64,000 nt of DNA from contig CAVUIW010000003.1 of assembly GCA_963741525.1 (NCBI GenBank), positions 41,365-105,364 of the forward strand, read 5' to 3'. The number at the start of each line of letters is the position of its first letter. The first letter of the stretch is position 1. The DNA is from JANNSX01 sp963741525 (GTDB lineage: Bacteria; Pseudomonadota; Alphaproteobacteria; Rhizobiales; Hyphomicrobiaceae). Under the pieces are notes generated by a model, which saw nothing but the letters and a program-made list of their open reading frames with translations, did not search any database and was not told the origin of the DNA. Positions 16,135 through 25,599 of this stretch are shown here, piece by piece. The translations under genes were made by a program, and so were the position numbers.

Positions 16135-18552
16135 CTACATCCGCAACCGCTCTCCATTTGGATCGAATGGCGGCTCGCGAAGGATGCGCGCTGGCCAGCG
16201 CTCGCCAATGATGCTGACCTCGAGCTGATCCGCGCTCTCAATTGCATCGCGATCGAGGTAGGCGAGCGCGAGACTCATTCCGACATGATGCCCAAAGGCG
16301 CCACTCGTGACGAAACCCACGCGCTCCTTGCCCTGCCAGATCGGCTCGTAGCCGGTCGCATCCGCATCGGGCGCATCGATCGCCATGAGCACGAGTTTCT
16401 GCGCCGCTCCGGCATCTCGCTCGCGCAGCGCCGCGTCGCGTCCGACAAAGCCTGGCTTGTCGAAGGCGATGTGCTTGTCGAGACCCGCCATGCCCGGCGT
16501 GTAGGATTGCGCATACTCGGCGCCCCACGCGCCCCAACCCTTCTCGAGGCGCAAAGCATCGAGGGCGCGCACGCCGATGTTGACGAGCCCGAGATCGCGA
16601 CCTGCCTCGCGCAAGGCTCCATAGAGCGCCCGATGACCACTGGCTGGAACCGTGATCTCGTAGCCGAGGTCGCCGGTGACCGCGAGACGTCCGACCACGG
16701 CGCGCTGCAGGCCGACCTCAATCTCGCGGCAGGTTAGAAACTTGAAGCCAGCGTTGGACACGTCCTCGCTGGTGAGACGTGCGAGGATGTCTCGCGACCT
16801 CGGCCCTGAGACGACGAAGCCCAGCCAGTCGTCAGACAAGTTGCGGATCGCCACGCCCTTCGCCGGTGCATGGTCTGTAAACCAGCGCATGTGCCAGACT
16901 TGCAGATGATAGGAGCCGACGAGCCAGAAGCGGTCGGGGCCAAGCCGGCTGACGGTCAGGTCGCCCATCAGCTTACCGGCTTCGGACAGCATCGGCGCGA
17001 GCCGGACGCGGCCAACGGTTGGAAGCTTGCAGGCGAGCAGTGTGTCGAGCCAGGCCTCCGCGCCCGGCCCGCTCACCTCGTAGCGTGCGTAAACCGCCGT
17101 CTCGAACATGCCGGCCGCATTTCGGTTGGCAGCGACCTCGCGGCCGACGAGGGAATGCGCGTTCGAGCGGCGGAGCGTCGGTGTCTCGACGAACTCCGGC
17201 TCGCCGGGCGCGAAATAGAGCGGGCACTCCATGCCCCAGACCGCTCCGAACCGCGCTCCTTCCTCCGCAAGCACATCGTAGCAAGGCGTCATCTTCAGTG
17301 GCCGGCCGGCCGGCAGCTCCTCGTTTGGATAGGTCATGACGAAGCGGCGGGCATAGAACTGCGCGGTCATCGGTTTCAAATAACTGTCGGCCGAGGCGAA
17401 GGCCGGATAGCGCGCCACGTCCATGCCGAAGATGTCGGCGCCCGGATCGCCCTCGACCATCCAGTGGCTGAGCGCGAGCCCGATGGCGCCGCCCTGTGAG
17501 AAGCCCGCCATGCAGCCGCAGGCTACCCAGAAGTTCCTGCACCCCGGAACAGGCCCGACGAGTGGATTGCCGTCGGGCGTGAAGGTGAAAGCGCCGTTGA
17601 CCCAGCGCTTGATGCCGGCGCGTTGTAGCACCGGAAAGCGGGCGAAGCCGATCTCGAGCTCCGGCGCGATGCGATCGAGTTCCGTCGGCAGCAGGTCCTG
17701 GCCGAAATCCCAACCGGCGCCTTGGACCATCCAGTGCTTCGGATTGCGCTCGTAGACGCCGAGTAGCAGGCCCTGGCGCTCCTGCTGGAGATAGGTAAAG
17801 CCCTCCAAATCCGTCACCGCCGGGATCTGCCGGCCGAGCGCGGCAATCTCCGGAATGTCCTCGGTGACGAGGTAGTGATGCATCATCGGCGTCACAGGCA
17901 AATCGACGCCGGCCATGCGGCCAATCCGGCGCGCCCACAGCCCGCCGGCGTTGACGACATGCTCCGCGGTGATCGTGCCCTTCTCCGTCTCGATCCGCCA
18001 TTCGCCGTCGGCGTTCTGCGAGAGGCCGGTAACGCAATTATGCAGGATCACCTCTCCTCCACGCTTCTTGGCGGCACCTGCATAAGCGTGCGTGGTGCCG
18101 TGTGGGTCGAGGCGCCCCTCCTGCGCATCGTAGAGGCCGCCATGGATGTTCGCGACATCGACGATGGGGCAGAGCGCCTTGATCTCCTCAGGCGAGACGA
18201 GCCTCGCCTCCATATCCATGGTCTGGAACAATGCCGCCTCGGCCTTCAGCCACTCCCAGCGCTCAGGCGACCCGGCTAGATTGATGCCGCCGGTCATCTT
18301 GAGGCCGACATCGACGCCGCTCTCGGCCTCGATCTCCTTGTAGAGGCGGATGGTGTAGCCCTGAAGGGCGGCGATGTTGGGATCGTCGTTCAAGGCGTGA
18401 CAGCCGGCGGCGGCGTGCCACGTGGAGCCCGCCGTCAGCTCGGCCCGCTCGATCAGCGCCACGTCGCGCCAGCCGAGCTTGGTGAGATGATAGAGGACGC
18501 TCACGCCGACAATGCCGCCGCCGATGACGACCGCGCGATAGTGGGATTTCAT
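16135..18552 (-). CDS. FAD-dependent dimethylglycine/sarcosine dehydrogenase-like protein (DAO + GcvT domains)
   Basis: 805 residues, the usual size of the family. The N-terminal FAD domain has VVIGGGIVGVSVLYHLTKLG and ELTAGSTWHAAAGCHAL (the SxWHAAG histidine region of DMGDH/SDH enzymes), then VVNAGGLWARRIGRMAG. From about residue 430 a GcvT-like folate-binding domain follows (GRLAVTGDLGYEITVPASGHRALY; ALRLEKGWGAWGAEY). Such enzymes oxidatively demethylate N-methyl amino acids and pass the one-carbon unit to tetrahydrofolate. Ten bp downstream of soxG's repaired end, so it is likely the last gene of the sarcosine oxidase operon. It could serve dimethylglycine, sarcosine or another N-methyl amine. 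Confidence 0.9.
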   Translation of the reverse strand: MKSHYRAVVIGGGIVGVSVLYHLTKLGWRDVALIERAELTAGSTWHAAAGCHALNDDPNIAALQGYTIRLYKEIEAESGVDVGLKMTGGINLAGSPERWEWLKAEAALFQTMDMEARLVSPEEIKALCPIVDVANIHGGLYDAQEGRLDPHGTTHAYAGAAKKRGGEVILHNCVTGLSQNADGEWRIETEKGTITAEHVVNAGGLWARRIGRMAGVDLPVTPMMHHYLVTEDIPEIAALGRQIPAVTDLEGFTYLQQERQGLLLGVYERNPKHWMVQGAGWDFGQDLLPTELDRIAPELEIGFARFPVLQRAGIKRWVNGAFTFTPDGNPLVGPVPGCRNFWVACGCMAGFSQGGAIGLALSHWMVEGDPGADIFGMDVARYPAFASADSYLKPMTAQFYARRFVMTYPNEELPAGRPLKMTPCYDVLAEEGARFGAVWGMECPLYFAPGEPEFVETPTLRRSNAHSLVGREVAANRNAAGMFETAVYARYEVSGPGAEAWLDTLLACKLPTVGRVRLAPMLSEAGKLMGDLTVSRLGPDRFWLVGSYHLQVWHMRWFTDHAPAKGVAIRNLSDDWLGFVVSGPRSRDILARLTSEDVSNAGFKFLTCREIEVGLQRAVVGRLAVTGDLGYEITVPASGHRALYGALREAGRDLGLVNIGVRALDALRLEKGWGAWGAEYAQSYTPGMAGLDKHIAFDKPGFVGRDAALRERDAGAAQKLVLMAIDAPDADATGYEPIWQGKERVGFVTSGAFGHHVGMSLALAYLDRDAIESADQLEVSIIGERWPARILREPPFDPNGERLRM

Positions 18553-18562
18553 GGAATGAACC

Positions 18563-19100
18563 TCACGCCTCGACGGGCATCATGACCGTGTGAAACCAGC
18601 TCCACAACGCGGTCGCATAGGGGCGCTCGACATGGAGCCGCCAGCCGCCGTCGCGGCGGATGATTGCAACGCGAAGTCCGGCGAAGAGGATGTTGCACGA
18701 ACTCGTTGGGCCGCTCGTCTAGCGCTTTCAGATCATAGCTCGTACCTTGTTGCAGAAGCTCGAGCGCGCGGGGGCCGGACACGTCGCAAAGGATCATTCC
18801 ATCGGTCATACCGGTCACGGCGCAACCCGCCGCCGACCAACCTCGGTCGATGGGCTCCACGGCAGCCGAAACATACAGCACGCGATCTGGTGCGAGGCGG
18901 AGCGCATAGGTATCGCCCGGCTTGGCATCGCGCGGCCCCAGCGAAGGCCCGACGCCTCGGCGGCCGAGGAACACGCCGACCTCGCCGCTGACGAGCAAAA
19001 TCTGTCCGGCCGCGACGGCCTCGACGCGCACGCCATCGCCCTCGATCCGCGCGCTCGCCCAGTCCGGCACGGGCGTCCAGAATTGACCGCGATCACGCAT
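18563..19100 (-). pseudogene. soxG: Sarcosine oxidase gamma subunit, one-base frameshift near 18699-18704
   Basis: Starts MRDRGQFWTPVPDWASARIEGDGVRVEAV and continues with family text (LRLAPDRVLYVSAA; DGMILCDVSGPRALELLQQG). After LDERPNE the given frame becomes unrelated. The next frame gives SCNILFAGLRVAIIRRDGGWRLHVERPYATALWSWF, exactly the SoxG ending, stopping at 18563. Removing one T of GAGTTCG restores a product of about 178 residues. SoxG is the small subunit of the heterotetrameric enzyme. It overlaps soxA by 8 bp. The break is probably a sequence artefact, because soxB, soxD and soxA are intact. Confidence 0.85.
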
Positions 19101-21912
19101 TGAGCCGCGCTCCTTCCGGATCGAGGAAACAGGGCACGACGATCTCAGCCCGGTGGCGGCTGCCGCCGGTGCGCTTGTAACCACAGTGCTCGAGATCGAG
19201 CACCTCGCCCATTCGCGCGCGGCCATTCTCGACGAGGCCGAGTGCGATCGGCTGCCCGAGCGCCGGGCTCATGGCGCTCGAGGTCACGAAGCCGATGCTG
19301 CGGCGCGCCTTCCCGCCGACGGTGACGGCGTGGGCCCCTGGAGGCAGCACGCGCGCATCCAGCGCCCGCAGTCCGACGAGCTGGCGGCGATCCTCACGCA
19401 TCGCATCCTCGGTGAAAAGCGAGCGATCGCCGCAATAGGCGTCCTGCCGCTTCTCGCGTGGCCCTGCGAACCCGATATCGTGCGGCATCGTCTCGCCGTC
19501 CGTGTCGGCGCCGACGATGATGAAGCCCTTCTCCAAGCGGAGCACGGACAATGCCTCCACGCCCATCGGCTCGGCACCGCGCCGGCGCGCTTCTTGCCAG
19601 AGAACCCCGCCGAGCGAGGCCGGCACCGAGATCTCATAACTCCGCTCGCCGATGAAGCTGACACGGGCGATACGGGCCAAGCGATCGTTCAAGGGGCCCT
19701 CGGCATAGCCCATGTGCGGGAGTGCCCTATCGTCGAGATCGACGCCCATTCCGAGCGCATCGACGATGCTTTTCGAACCCGGACCGCCGACGACGATCGT
19801 CGCCCAGTTGGCCGTCGTGTCGTGCACGAACACGCGGCGGCGGTCGAAGATGTCTTGCCGCCAGGCCTCCAGATGCGCCGTCACCGCCGGCACGTGGCTC
19901 GACGAGCAGGAGACGACGAAGTGATCCTCGGCGAGGCGCAGCACGACGCCGTCGTCGAACACAGCGCCGCCTTCGGTCAGCATCAGCCCATACCGCAGAC
20001 GCCCCGGCGCCAGCGTCGACATGCGCGTGTAGAAGATGAAGTCCATGAGTTTCGGCGCATCGGGCCCGACGACGTCGATCTTGCCCAAGGGAGATCCGTC
20101 GAAGACGATGGCGCGGTTGCGCGCGGCAAGACACTCGCGCGCAACGGCGCCGTCCCGCTCGCCATACCAGGCCGGGCGCAGGATGCCGCCATACTCGCGG
20201 AAGAACGCGCCCTCGTCGCGATGCTCATTCTCGGTCGGCAGCCGCCGCACCGGATGCGAAAACTCGCCGCGATGCGTCGCCGCGATGGCCGCGAAACTCA
20301 CCGGCGAATAGGGCGGACGGAAAGTCGTGACACCGGTCTGGCCCATTTCGCGGCCATCGAGTGCAGCCAGCACCGCCAGCCCGTTGACGTTCGATGTCTT
20401 GCCCTGATCCGTCGCCATGCCGAGCGTCGTGTAGCGCTTCAGATGCTCGACGGCAGAGAAGCTCTCGCTGCGGGCGAGTGCGATATCCTTGGTGGTGACG
20501 TCGTTCTGAAGATCGACCCAGACACGCCCCTCGAGGCGTTCGAGGTCGACAGAGGGCTCGCCGGACCAGACCCGCTCCGGCTCCGTCGTGCGCGGCGCGG
20601 CGCCCGCTTCTCCACCGCCCGCCCGCCAGCCTTCGACGAGCGCCGCTTCGAGGCCGAAACTGCCATTTGCCGCACCCACCACGGTGAGTCCCTCGATCCG
20701 GTCGCGCGGAACGAAAGCGCCTTTCTCCTTGCTCCAAGCAACCCGGCCCTTGGCATGGGCATAAAGATGTAAGGCCGGCGACAAGCCGCCGGAGACCGCG
20801 ACGAGGTCGGCATCGAAATGCGTTCCATCTGCCAGACGCACGGCTTCGACCCGATCGCGACCAACGGCTTCAATCACATGATCGTTCTTTCGCGCGTCGA
20901 CAACGAGCACCTCGGCGCCGGCGGCGCGGAGTGCCGTTGTGAGTTCGTGGGTACCGTCATTGTTGGTGGCGATGACGACGCGCGTGCCCGCACGAACGGC
21001 ATGGCAGTTCAGATAAGCGAGCGCGGCACCGGCAAGCATGACGCCGGGCCGATCGTTGTTGGCGAACAGCACCGGCCGCTCGATCGCACCGGCCGCGAGC
21101 ACGATCTCGCGAGCCCGGATGCGCCAGAGCTTCTCGCCGCGCTCCATCCGCTCGACCAACGCCACGGCGTTGTGATCGTACAAACCGAAGGCCATGGTGC
21201 ACGTGAGTACCTGCGCCCCTTCACGTCGTAAGCCAGCCTCGGCATCCGCCGCCCAGTCCCGGCCCGTCCGCCCAGCGATCTCAGACTCGCGTATCAGCAA
21301 CGAGCCCCCGAGCCGCACCTCCATATCGGCGATGAGGACACTCTTGCCCCGAGCGGTTGCGGCAAGCGCCGCCGCTATCCCGGCCGGTCCGCCACCGACA
21401 ACGCAGATGTCCACCGTGCGGTGATGCTCGGCAACCAGACCGCGCCGCGCCCCGGGATCGAGCCTGCCGAGCCCGGCCATGGCCCGGATGCGGTTCTCGT
21501 AGACGTGCCAGTTCGGCCAGAGGAAGCTCTTGTAGTAGAATGCCGCCGGAATGAAGCGCGCGAAGCGGTCGATGAAGGCGAGCCGATCGTTTTGCGCCGT
21601 CCCTCGTGCGTGGACGGATCGCAGCGCCATGCCGTCGCGGAGCGGCTCGACGGTCGCCCGGCAATTGGGGTCGTGACGCTCGCCGTCGCTGAGATCGAGG
21701 ATCGCGTTCGGCTCCTCGATGCCGGCAGAAAAGATGCCGCGCGGACGGTGATACTTGAAGCTCCGCCCGACGATCGACACGCCATTGGCGAGCAGCGCCG
21801 AGGCGACGGTATCGCCCGCGAAGCCGGACATGGCCCGGCCATCGAAGGTGAAGCGCAGCGGCTTCGACCGGTCGATATCGCCGCCCGTGGGAAGACGCAC
21901 CGGCCCGCTCAC
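19093..21912 (-). CDS. soxA: Sarcosine oxidase alpha subunit
   Basis: 939 residues, close to the usual size of the family. An N-terminal ferredoxin-like part (LRFTFDGRAMSGFAGDTVASALLANGV; RSFKYHRPRGIFSAGIEEPNA) precedes an FAD/NAD-binding domain (DICVVGGGPAGIAAALAATARGKSVLIAD). The C-terminal GcvT-like folate domain ends with RLEKGFIIVGADTDGETMPHDIG and a short barrel. Within the tetramer SoxA carries NAD and binds tetrahydrofolate, so the methyl group of sarcosine is released as methylene-THF, with glycine and H2O2 as other products. The ATG overlaps the soxD stop (ATGA). Alternative names: heterotetrameric sarcosine oxidase or a paralogue acting on another N-methyl amino acid. Confidence 0.95.
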   Translation of the reverse strand: MSGPVRLPTGGDIDRSKPLRFTFDGRAMSGFAGDTVASALLANGVSIVGRSFKYHRPRGIFSAGIEEPNAILDLSDGERHDPNCRATVEPLRDGMALRSVHARGTAQNDRLAFIDRFARFIPAAFYYKSFLWPNWHVYENRIRAMAGLGRLDPGARRGLVAEHHRTVDICVVGGGPAGIAAALAATARGKSVLIADMEVRLGGSLLIRESEIAGRTGRDWAADAEAGLRREGAQVLTCTMAFGLYDHNAVALVERMERGEKLWRIRAREIVLAAGAIERPVLFANNDRPGVMLAGAALAYLNCHAVRAGTRVVIATNNDGTHELTTALRAAGAEVLVVDARKNDHVIEAVGRDRVEAVRLADGTHFDADLVAVSGGLSPALHLYAHAKGRVAWSKEKGAFVPRDRIEGLTVVGAANGSFGLEAALVEGWRAGGGEAGAAPRTTEPERVWSGEPSVDLERLEGRVWVDLQNDVTTKDIALARSESFSAVEHLKRYTTLGMATDQGKTSNVNGLAVLAALDGREMGQTGVTTFRPPYSPVSFAAIAATHRGEFSHPVRRLPTENEHRDEGAFFREYGGILRPAWYGERDGAVARECLAARNRAIVFDGSPLGKIDVVGPDAPKLMDFIFYTRMSTLAPGRLRYGLMLTEGGAVFDDGVVLRLAEDHFVVSCSSSHVPAVTAHLEAWRQDIFDRRRVFVHDTTANWATIVVGGPGSKSIVDALGMGVDLDDRALPHMGYAEGPLNDRLARIARVSFIGERSYEISVPASLGGVLWQEARRRGAEPMGVEALSVLRLEKGFIIVGADTDGETMPHDIGFAGPREKRQDAYCGDRSLFTEDAMREDRRQLVGLRALDARVLPPGAHAVTVGGKARRSIGFVTSSAMSPALGQPIALGLVENGRARMGEVLDLEHCGYKRTGGSRHRAEIVVPCFLDPEGARLNA

Positions 21913-22163
21913 GATCCAAGCGCCTCCGAGCCGATCACGGCATGCGATGCCGTATCACGCTCGATGAAAATCCACTGGCCACAGCCTCCTGTGTGCAGCC
22001 AGAGTTCTTTCGCGAGCCCTTTCACGTTCAGGCGCATGAAGCGGTAGCGCGCCCAATCCTCCGGCGACGCGTCGCGCGAAGGCCGTGTCTTGCCAGCGTC
22101 CGCCGCGTAGAAGAACTCGACCTCGTCGCGCGGGCCGCAATGGGGACAGGGGAGGCGTTGCAT
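21909..22163 (-). CDS. soxD: Sarcosine oxidase delta subunit
   Basis: 84 residues from ATG 22163. It begins MQRLPCPHCGPRDEVEFFY with a zinc-binding CxxC, and has DWARYRFMRLNVKGLAKELWLHTGGCGQWIFIERDT with the Gly-Cys-x-x-W/F of the family. SoxD is the small zinc subunit that stabilises the tetramer. The start was chosen at the conserved MxxxxCPxCG; the 39 upstream in-frame residues lie inside soxB sequence. It is 7 bp after soxB and overlaps soxA by 4 bp. Confidence 0.95.
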   Translation of the reverse strand: MQRLPCPHCGPRDEVEFFYAADAGKTRPSRDASPEDWARYRFMRLNVKGLAKELWLHTGGCGQWIFIERDTASHAVIGSEALGS

Positions 22164-22170
22164 GGGGCCC

Positions 22171-23421
22171 TCAATGCGCGATGCCGGCGCCGGCGGCCTC
22201 GTCGACGAGACGGGCGCGCACGAAGCGGTGGTAGTCGAAGGGTTTCGACAGCTCGTGATGTTCACCTGTCGCGAGCGCATGCGCCAGCATCAAACCACCG
22301 GCCGGAATGGCCTTGAAGCCGCCGGTGCCCCAGCCACAGTTGATGTAAAGACCATCGACCGGCGTCGGCCCGAGGATCGGCGAAGAATCCGGCGACACGT
22401 CGACAATGCCGCCCCACTGCCGCATCACCTTCAGACTTTCAAAGCAGGGAAACAGCTCGAGCAATCCCGCAATGATGTTCTGCGTCATCGGGAAATTGCC
22501 ACGCTGCGTGTAGGAGGGTGCGCGATCGAGACCTCCACCCATGACGAGCTCGCCCTTGTCGGACTGGCTCAAATACACACCGATTCCGAGCGAGGCGACG
22601 ACCGTGTCGAGACACGGCTTCAGAGGCTCGCTCACCATCGCCTGCAGTGTGTAGCTCTGCAGCGGCAGCTCGAGACCGACCATGTTCGCGACATGAGACG
22701 TGTTACCGGCGAGAGCCAGGCCGATGCGGCCAGCCCCGATTTTCCCGCGGGTCGTCTCGACACCGGTGACGCGTCCGCCTGACATCTCGATGCCGGTCAA
22801 CTCGCAGTTCTGGATGATATCGACACCGCGCTGATCAGCCGCCCGCGCGTAACCCCAGGCGACCGCATCGTGCCGCGCGGTACCGGCGCGCGGCTGGAAC
22901 ATGCCGCCGCAGTTGGGATAGCGGATGTCCTCGCTCGGATTGAGGATCGGCACGAGCTTCCTGACATCCTCCGTATCAAGCAGCTCCATGTCGATGCCGT
23001 TGATGCGCATGGCATTCACCATGCGGGCGTAGAGCTCCATCTCGGCCGGCGAATGCGCGATCTCGAGCATGCCGCGCTGCGAGAGCATGATGTTGTAGTT
23101 GAGCTCACGAGACAGTCCCTCGTACATCCTAAGCGCGAGGTCATAGAGCGCCGCGCTTTCCGGATAGTAGTAGTTCGAGCGCACAACCGTCGTGTTGCGC
23201 CCCGTGTTGCCGCCGCCGAGCCAGCCTTTCTCGACCACCGCGACGTTGCGGATGCCGTAGCGCTCGGCGAGATGATAGGCCGCCGACAGACCATGCCCGC
23301 CGCCACCCACGATCACCACGTCATAGGACAGCTTCGGCTCAGGCCAGCGCCAGGCCGGTGTCCAGCCGGTCTGGCCTGCGAGGCCCTGCTCGAAGAGTTT
23401 CCAGGCGGAGTAGCGGGTCAT
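22171..23421 (-). CDS. soxB: Sarcosine oxidase beta subunit
   Basis: 416 residues from ATG 23421 (MTRYSAWKLFEQGLAGQTGWTPAW), the standard SoxB opening, then a dinucleotide fold (YDVVIVGGGGHGLSAAYHLAERYGIRNVAVVEKGWLGGGNTGRNTTVVRSNYY). Other family text: EMELYARMVNAMRINGIDMELL, CWGTGGFKAIPAGG and HALATGEHH. SoxB binds FAD, carries the covalent flavin link of the complex, and is the site of sarcosine oxidation. First gene of soxB-soxD-soxA-soxG. Only 83 bp separate it from the divergent phzF-like gene, so a shared control region is likely. Confidence 0.95.
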   Translation of the reverse strand: MTRYSAWKLFEQGLAGQTGWTPAWRWPEPKLSYDVVIVGGGGHGLSAAYHLAERYGIRNVAVVEKGWLGGGNTGRNTTVVRSNYYYPESAALYDLALRMYEGLSRELNYNIMLSQRGMLEIAHSPAEMELYARMVNAMRINGIDMELLDTEDVRKLVPILNPSEDIRYPNCGGMFQPRAGTARHDAVAWGYARAADQRGVDIIQNCELTGIEMSGGRVTGVETTRGKIGAGRIGLALAGNTSHVANMVGLELPLQSYTLQAMVSEPLKPCLDTVVASLGIGVYLSQSDKGELVMGGGLDRAPSYTQRGNFPMTQNIIAGLLELFPCFESLKVMRQWGGIVDVSPDSSPILGPTPVDGLYINCGWGTGGFKAIPAGGLMLAHALATGEHHELSKPFDYHRFVRARLVDEAAGAGIAH

Positions 23422-23504
23422 GGAGGATCGCTGAGGGGGATGGTTTCGCCGCACATTGAAAGATGGCAGGATTGCCGTCAATCTACGCCGCTCTCCGGCA
23501 CGCC

Positions 23505-24447
23505 ATGCCAACAGATCAAGAACTCACTTTCAGGACCGGCCCTTATTCGCATTCCATTCCACACCGTCGACGTCTTCACGGACCGCCGCTTCGGTGGCAA
23601 CCCGCTGGCTGTCGTGCTCGGTGCCGATGCGCTCGACAGCGTCCGGATGCAGGCGATCGCGCGCGAGTTCGGCTATTCCGAGACGACCTTCGTCTGCCGG
23701 CCGGCGAACCCGGCGCACTCGGCCAGGGTCCGCATCTTCACGCCGGCCAACGAGGTGCCGTTCGCGGGCCATCCCAATGTCGGAACCGCGTTTGTGCTGG
23801 CCTCGCAATTGCCGGAAACGGCTACCGAGCTACTGTTCGAGGAGACGGCCGGGCTGGTTCCGGTGCGGCTCCTCAGAGACAGCGCGCGAAATGTCATCGG
23901 CGCCGAGCTGACGGCGCCCGAGGCTTTATCGACAGGATCGCAGCTTGCGCCCGCATTGGCCGCAACTCTTGCCGGTCTCGATGCCACAGATATCGACACA
24001 CGCCTCCACGAGCCCATCGTCGCTTCGGTCGGCCTGCCGTTTCTCGTCGTCGAGCTGAAGACGCGCGCTGCCCTCGCCAAGGCAAGACCCGTCAAGGACG
24101 CATTCGAGCGGCATCTGCCCAAGTCCGAGACCGATGCGATCTATCTCTATACGCGGGAGCGCGCGCCATCCGACGGCAATGTGGACATCACCGCCCGCAT
24201 GTTCGCGCCCTGGGATGGTGTTGCCGAAGACCCGGCGACGGGCAGTGCAGCTGGCGCCGCTGCCGCGCTCATTCTGACTCACGAGCAGCGCAGCGGTGGC
24301 CTGGCGCGCCTCGTCTTCGCGCAAGGTATCGACATGGGACGGCCGAGCCGGCTCGAGATCGAAGTCGATATGCAGGGCGGCCGCACCGAGCGCGTTCGGG
24401 TCGGCGGCCGCTGCGTTTCAGTCATGGCCGGCGAATTGCAGATGTGA
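23505..24447 (+). CDS. PhzF-family isomerase/epimerase-like protein, start region frameshifted
   Basis: About 300 residues. The body is clear PhzF: IPFHTVDVFTDRRFGGNPLAVVLGADAL, the catalytic-Glu region GYSETTFVCRPA, TPANEVPFAGHPNVGTAFVL, and the second-half repeat ITARMFAPWDGVAEDPATGSAAGAAAALI. The reading frame of the body has no good start near IRIPF. An ATG at 23505 opens MPTDQ in another frame, and deleting one A of GAACTC at 23520-23525 joins them as MPTDQDSLSGPALIRIPF. In-frame ATG 23440 is the alternative. It is 12 bp upstream of the aminotransferase gene; together they look like the start of an amino-acid operon. The reaction catalysed is unknown. Confidence 0.82.
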
Positions 24448-24459
24448 AGGAGCAGAAGA

Positions 24460-25599
24460 ATGCGTAAGCGGATGCGCGATTTCGCGCTCGAGGTGTACTT
24501 CTCAAAATGGGAGTTCACCGCCAAGTACAATATGACTGGCTCGGATGGCGAGAACATGCGCATGGACGAGCTGTTGGCGTTCGCCACGTCAGAGGAGCGG
24601 AAAAGTCTCGAGACAGTGAACCTCGGCTACACCGAGGTCTTTGGCGCGCCGATCCTGCGCGAGGCGATCGCCAGCACTTACGACACCGTGAAGCCTGAGC
24701 ACCTCCTCACCTTCGCCGGCGCGGAGGAAGCGATCTACGTCGCCATGCAGGTGATGCTCGAGGATACCGACCACTGCATCGTCGTCACGCCGAACTATCA
24801 GGCGGCCGAGACAATCCCGCTTTCCATATGTGAAGTAACGGGCGTGCCGCTCGACATCGACAAAGGCTGGGAGCTCGACATCGGCAAGGTCGAGGCCGCC
24901 ATCAAGCCCAACACCAAGCTCATCTCCATCAACTTCCCCAACAACCCGACCGGCAAGATCATCCCGCGCGCTACCCTCGACCGGCTGATCGAGATCTGCG
25001 CCAAGCGCGGCATCTGGCTGTTCTCGGATGAGGTCTACCGCCTCATCGATCGCGATCCTTCCATCAGGCTTCCGCAGGCCGTCGATCTTTACGAGCGCGC
25101 CATCTCGCTCAATGTCATGTCGAAGGCCTATGGGCTGCCGGGATTGCGCATTGGCTGGCTCGCAGCCAAGGACCGCGACATGCTCGTCCGGTTCGAGCGC
25201 TACAAGCACTATCTCTCGATCTGCAATTCAGCGCCGTCGGAAGTGCTTGCACGGATCGCGCTCAATCATCGCGACAAGATCCTCGAGAAGAATCGGAAAA
25301 TCGTGCGCTCCAACATCAAGCTGCTCGACAGCTTCTTCGCCGACTACAAGCATCTCTTCGACTGGCAGGAGCCCGACGGCGGCTGCGTCACCTTCATCCG
25401 CTACAAGGGCGCGGACGGTGCGGAGAGCTTCACGAAGCGGCTGGTGGAAGAGTCCGGCGTGCTCTTCCTGCCGTCCAGCGTCTATCGCTCCGAGCTCGGG
25501 CCCGTGCCGGCCAATTGCCTGCGCGTCGGTTTCGGCCGGAGCCACGTGCCCGACGGCATCACCGCCCTGCGCAACTGGATGCAGAGGAACGCCCCATGA
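24460..25599 (+). CDS. PLP-dependent aminotransferase class I/II (capreomycidine-synthase-like subgroup)
   Basis: 379 residues, fold-type I. The start MRKRMRDFALEVYFSKWEFTAKYNMTGSDGENM and the NLGYTEVFGAPILREAI segment resemble VioD/CmnD-like enzymes more than AspC. Catalytic features: Asn/Pro in INFPNNPTGKII, Asp/Tyr in LFSDEVYR, the PLP lysine in SLNVMSKAYGLPGLRIGW, and the C-terminal Arg in NCLRVGFGR. AAGGAG lies 8-12 bp before the ATG. It is followed with a 4-bp overlap by the ornithine-cyclodeaminase-like gene. The substrate is probably a basic or cyclic amino acid, judged from its neighbours; that is inference. Confidence 0.87.
   Translation: MRKRMRDFALEVYFSKWEFTAKYNMTGSDGENMRMDELLAFATSEERKSLETVNLGYTEVFGAPILREAIASTYDTVKPEHLLTFAGAEEAIYVAMQVMLEDTDHCIVVTPNYQAAETIPLSICEVTGVPLDIDKGWELDIGKVEAAIKPNTKLISINFPNNPTGKIIPRATLDRLIEICAKRGIWLFSDEVYRLIDRDPSIRLPQAVDLYERAISLNVMSKAYGLPGLRIGWLAAKDRDMLVRFERYKHYLSICNSAPSEVLARIALNHRDKILEKNRKIVRSNIKLLDSFFADYKHLFDWQEPDGGCVTFIRYKGADGAESFTKRLVEESGVLFLPSSVYRSELGPVPANCLRVGFGRSHVPDGITALRNWMQRNAP

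Noticed and set aside
16135..23421. Glycine riboswitch or other RNA switch upstream of the sarcosine oxidase operon
   Set aside because: Only 83 bp separate soxB from the divergent phzF-like gene; no conserved riboswitch core is visible.
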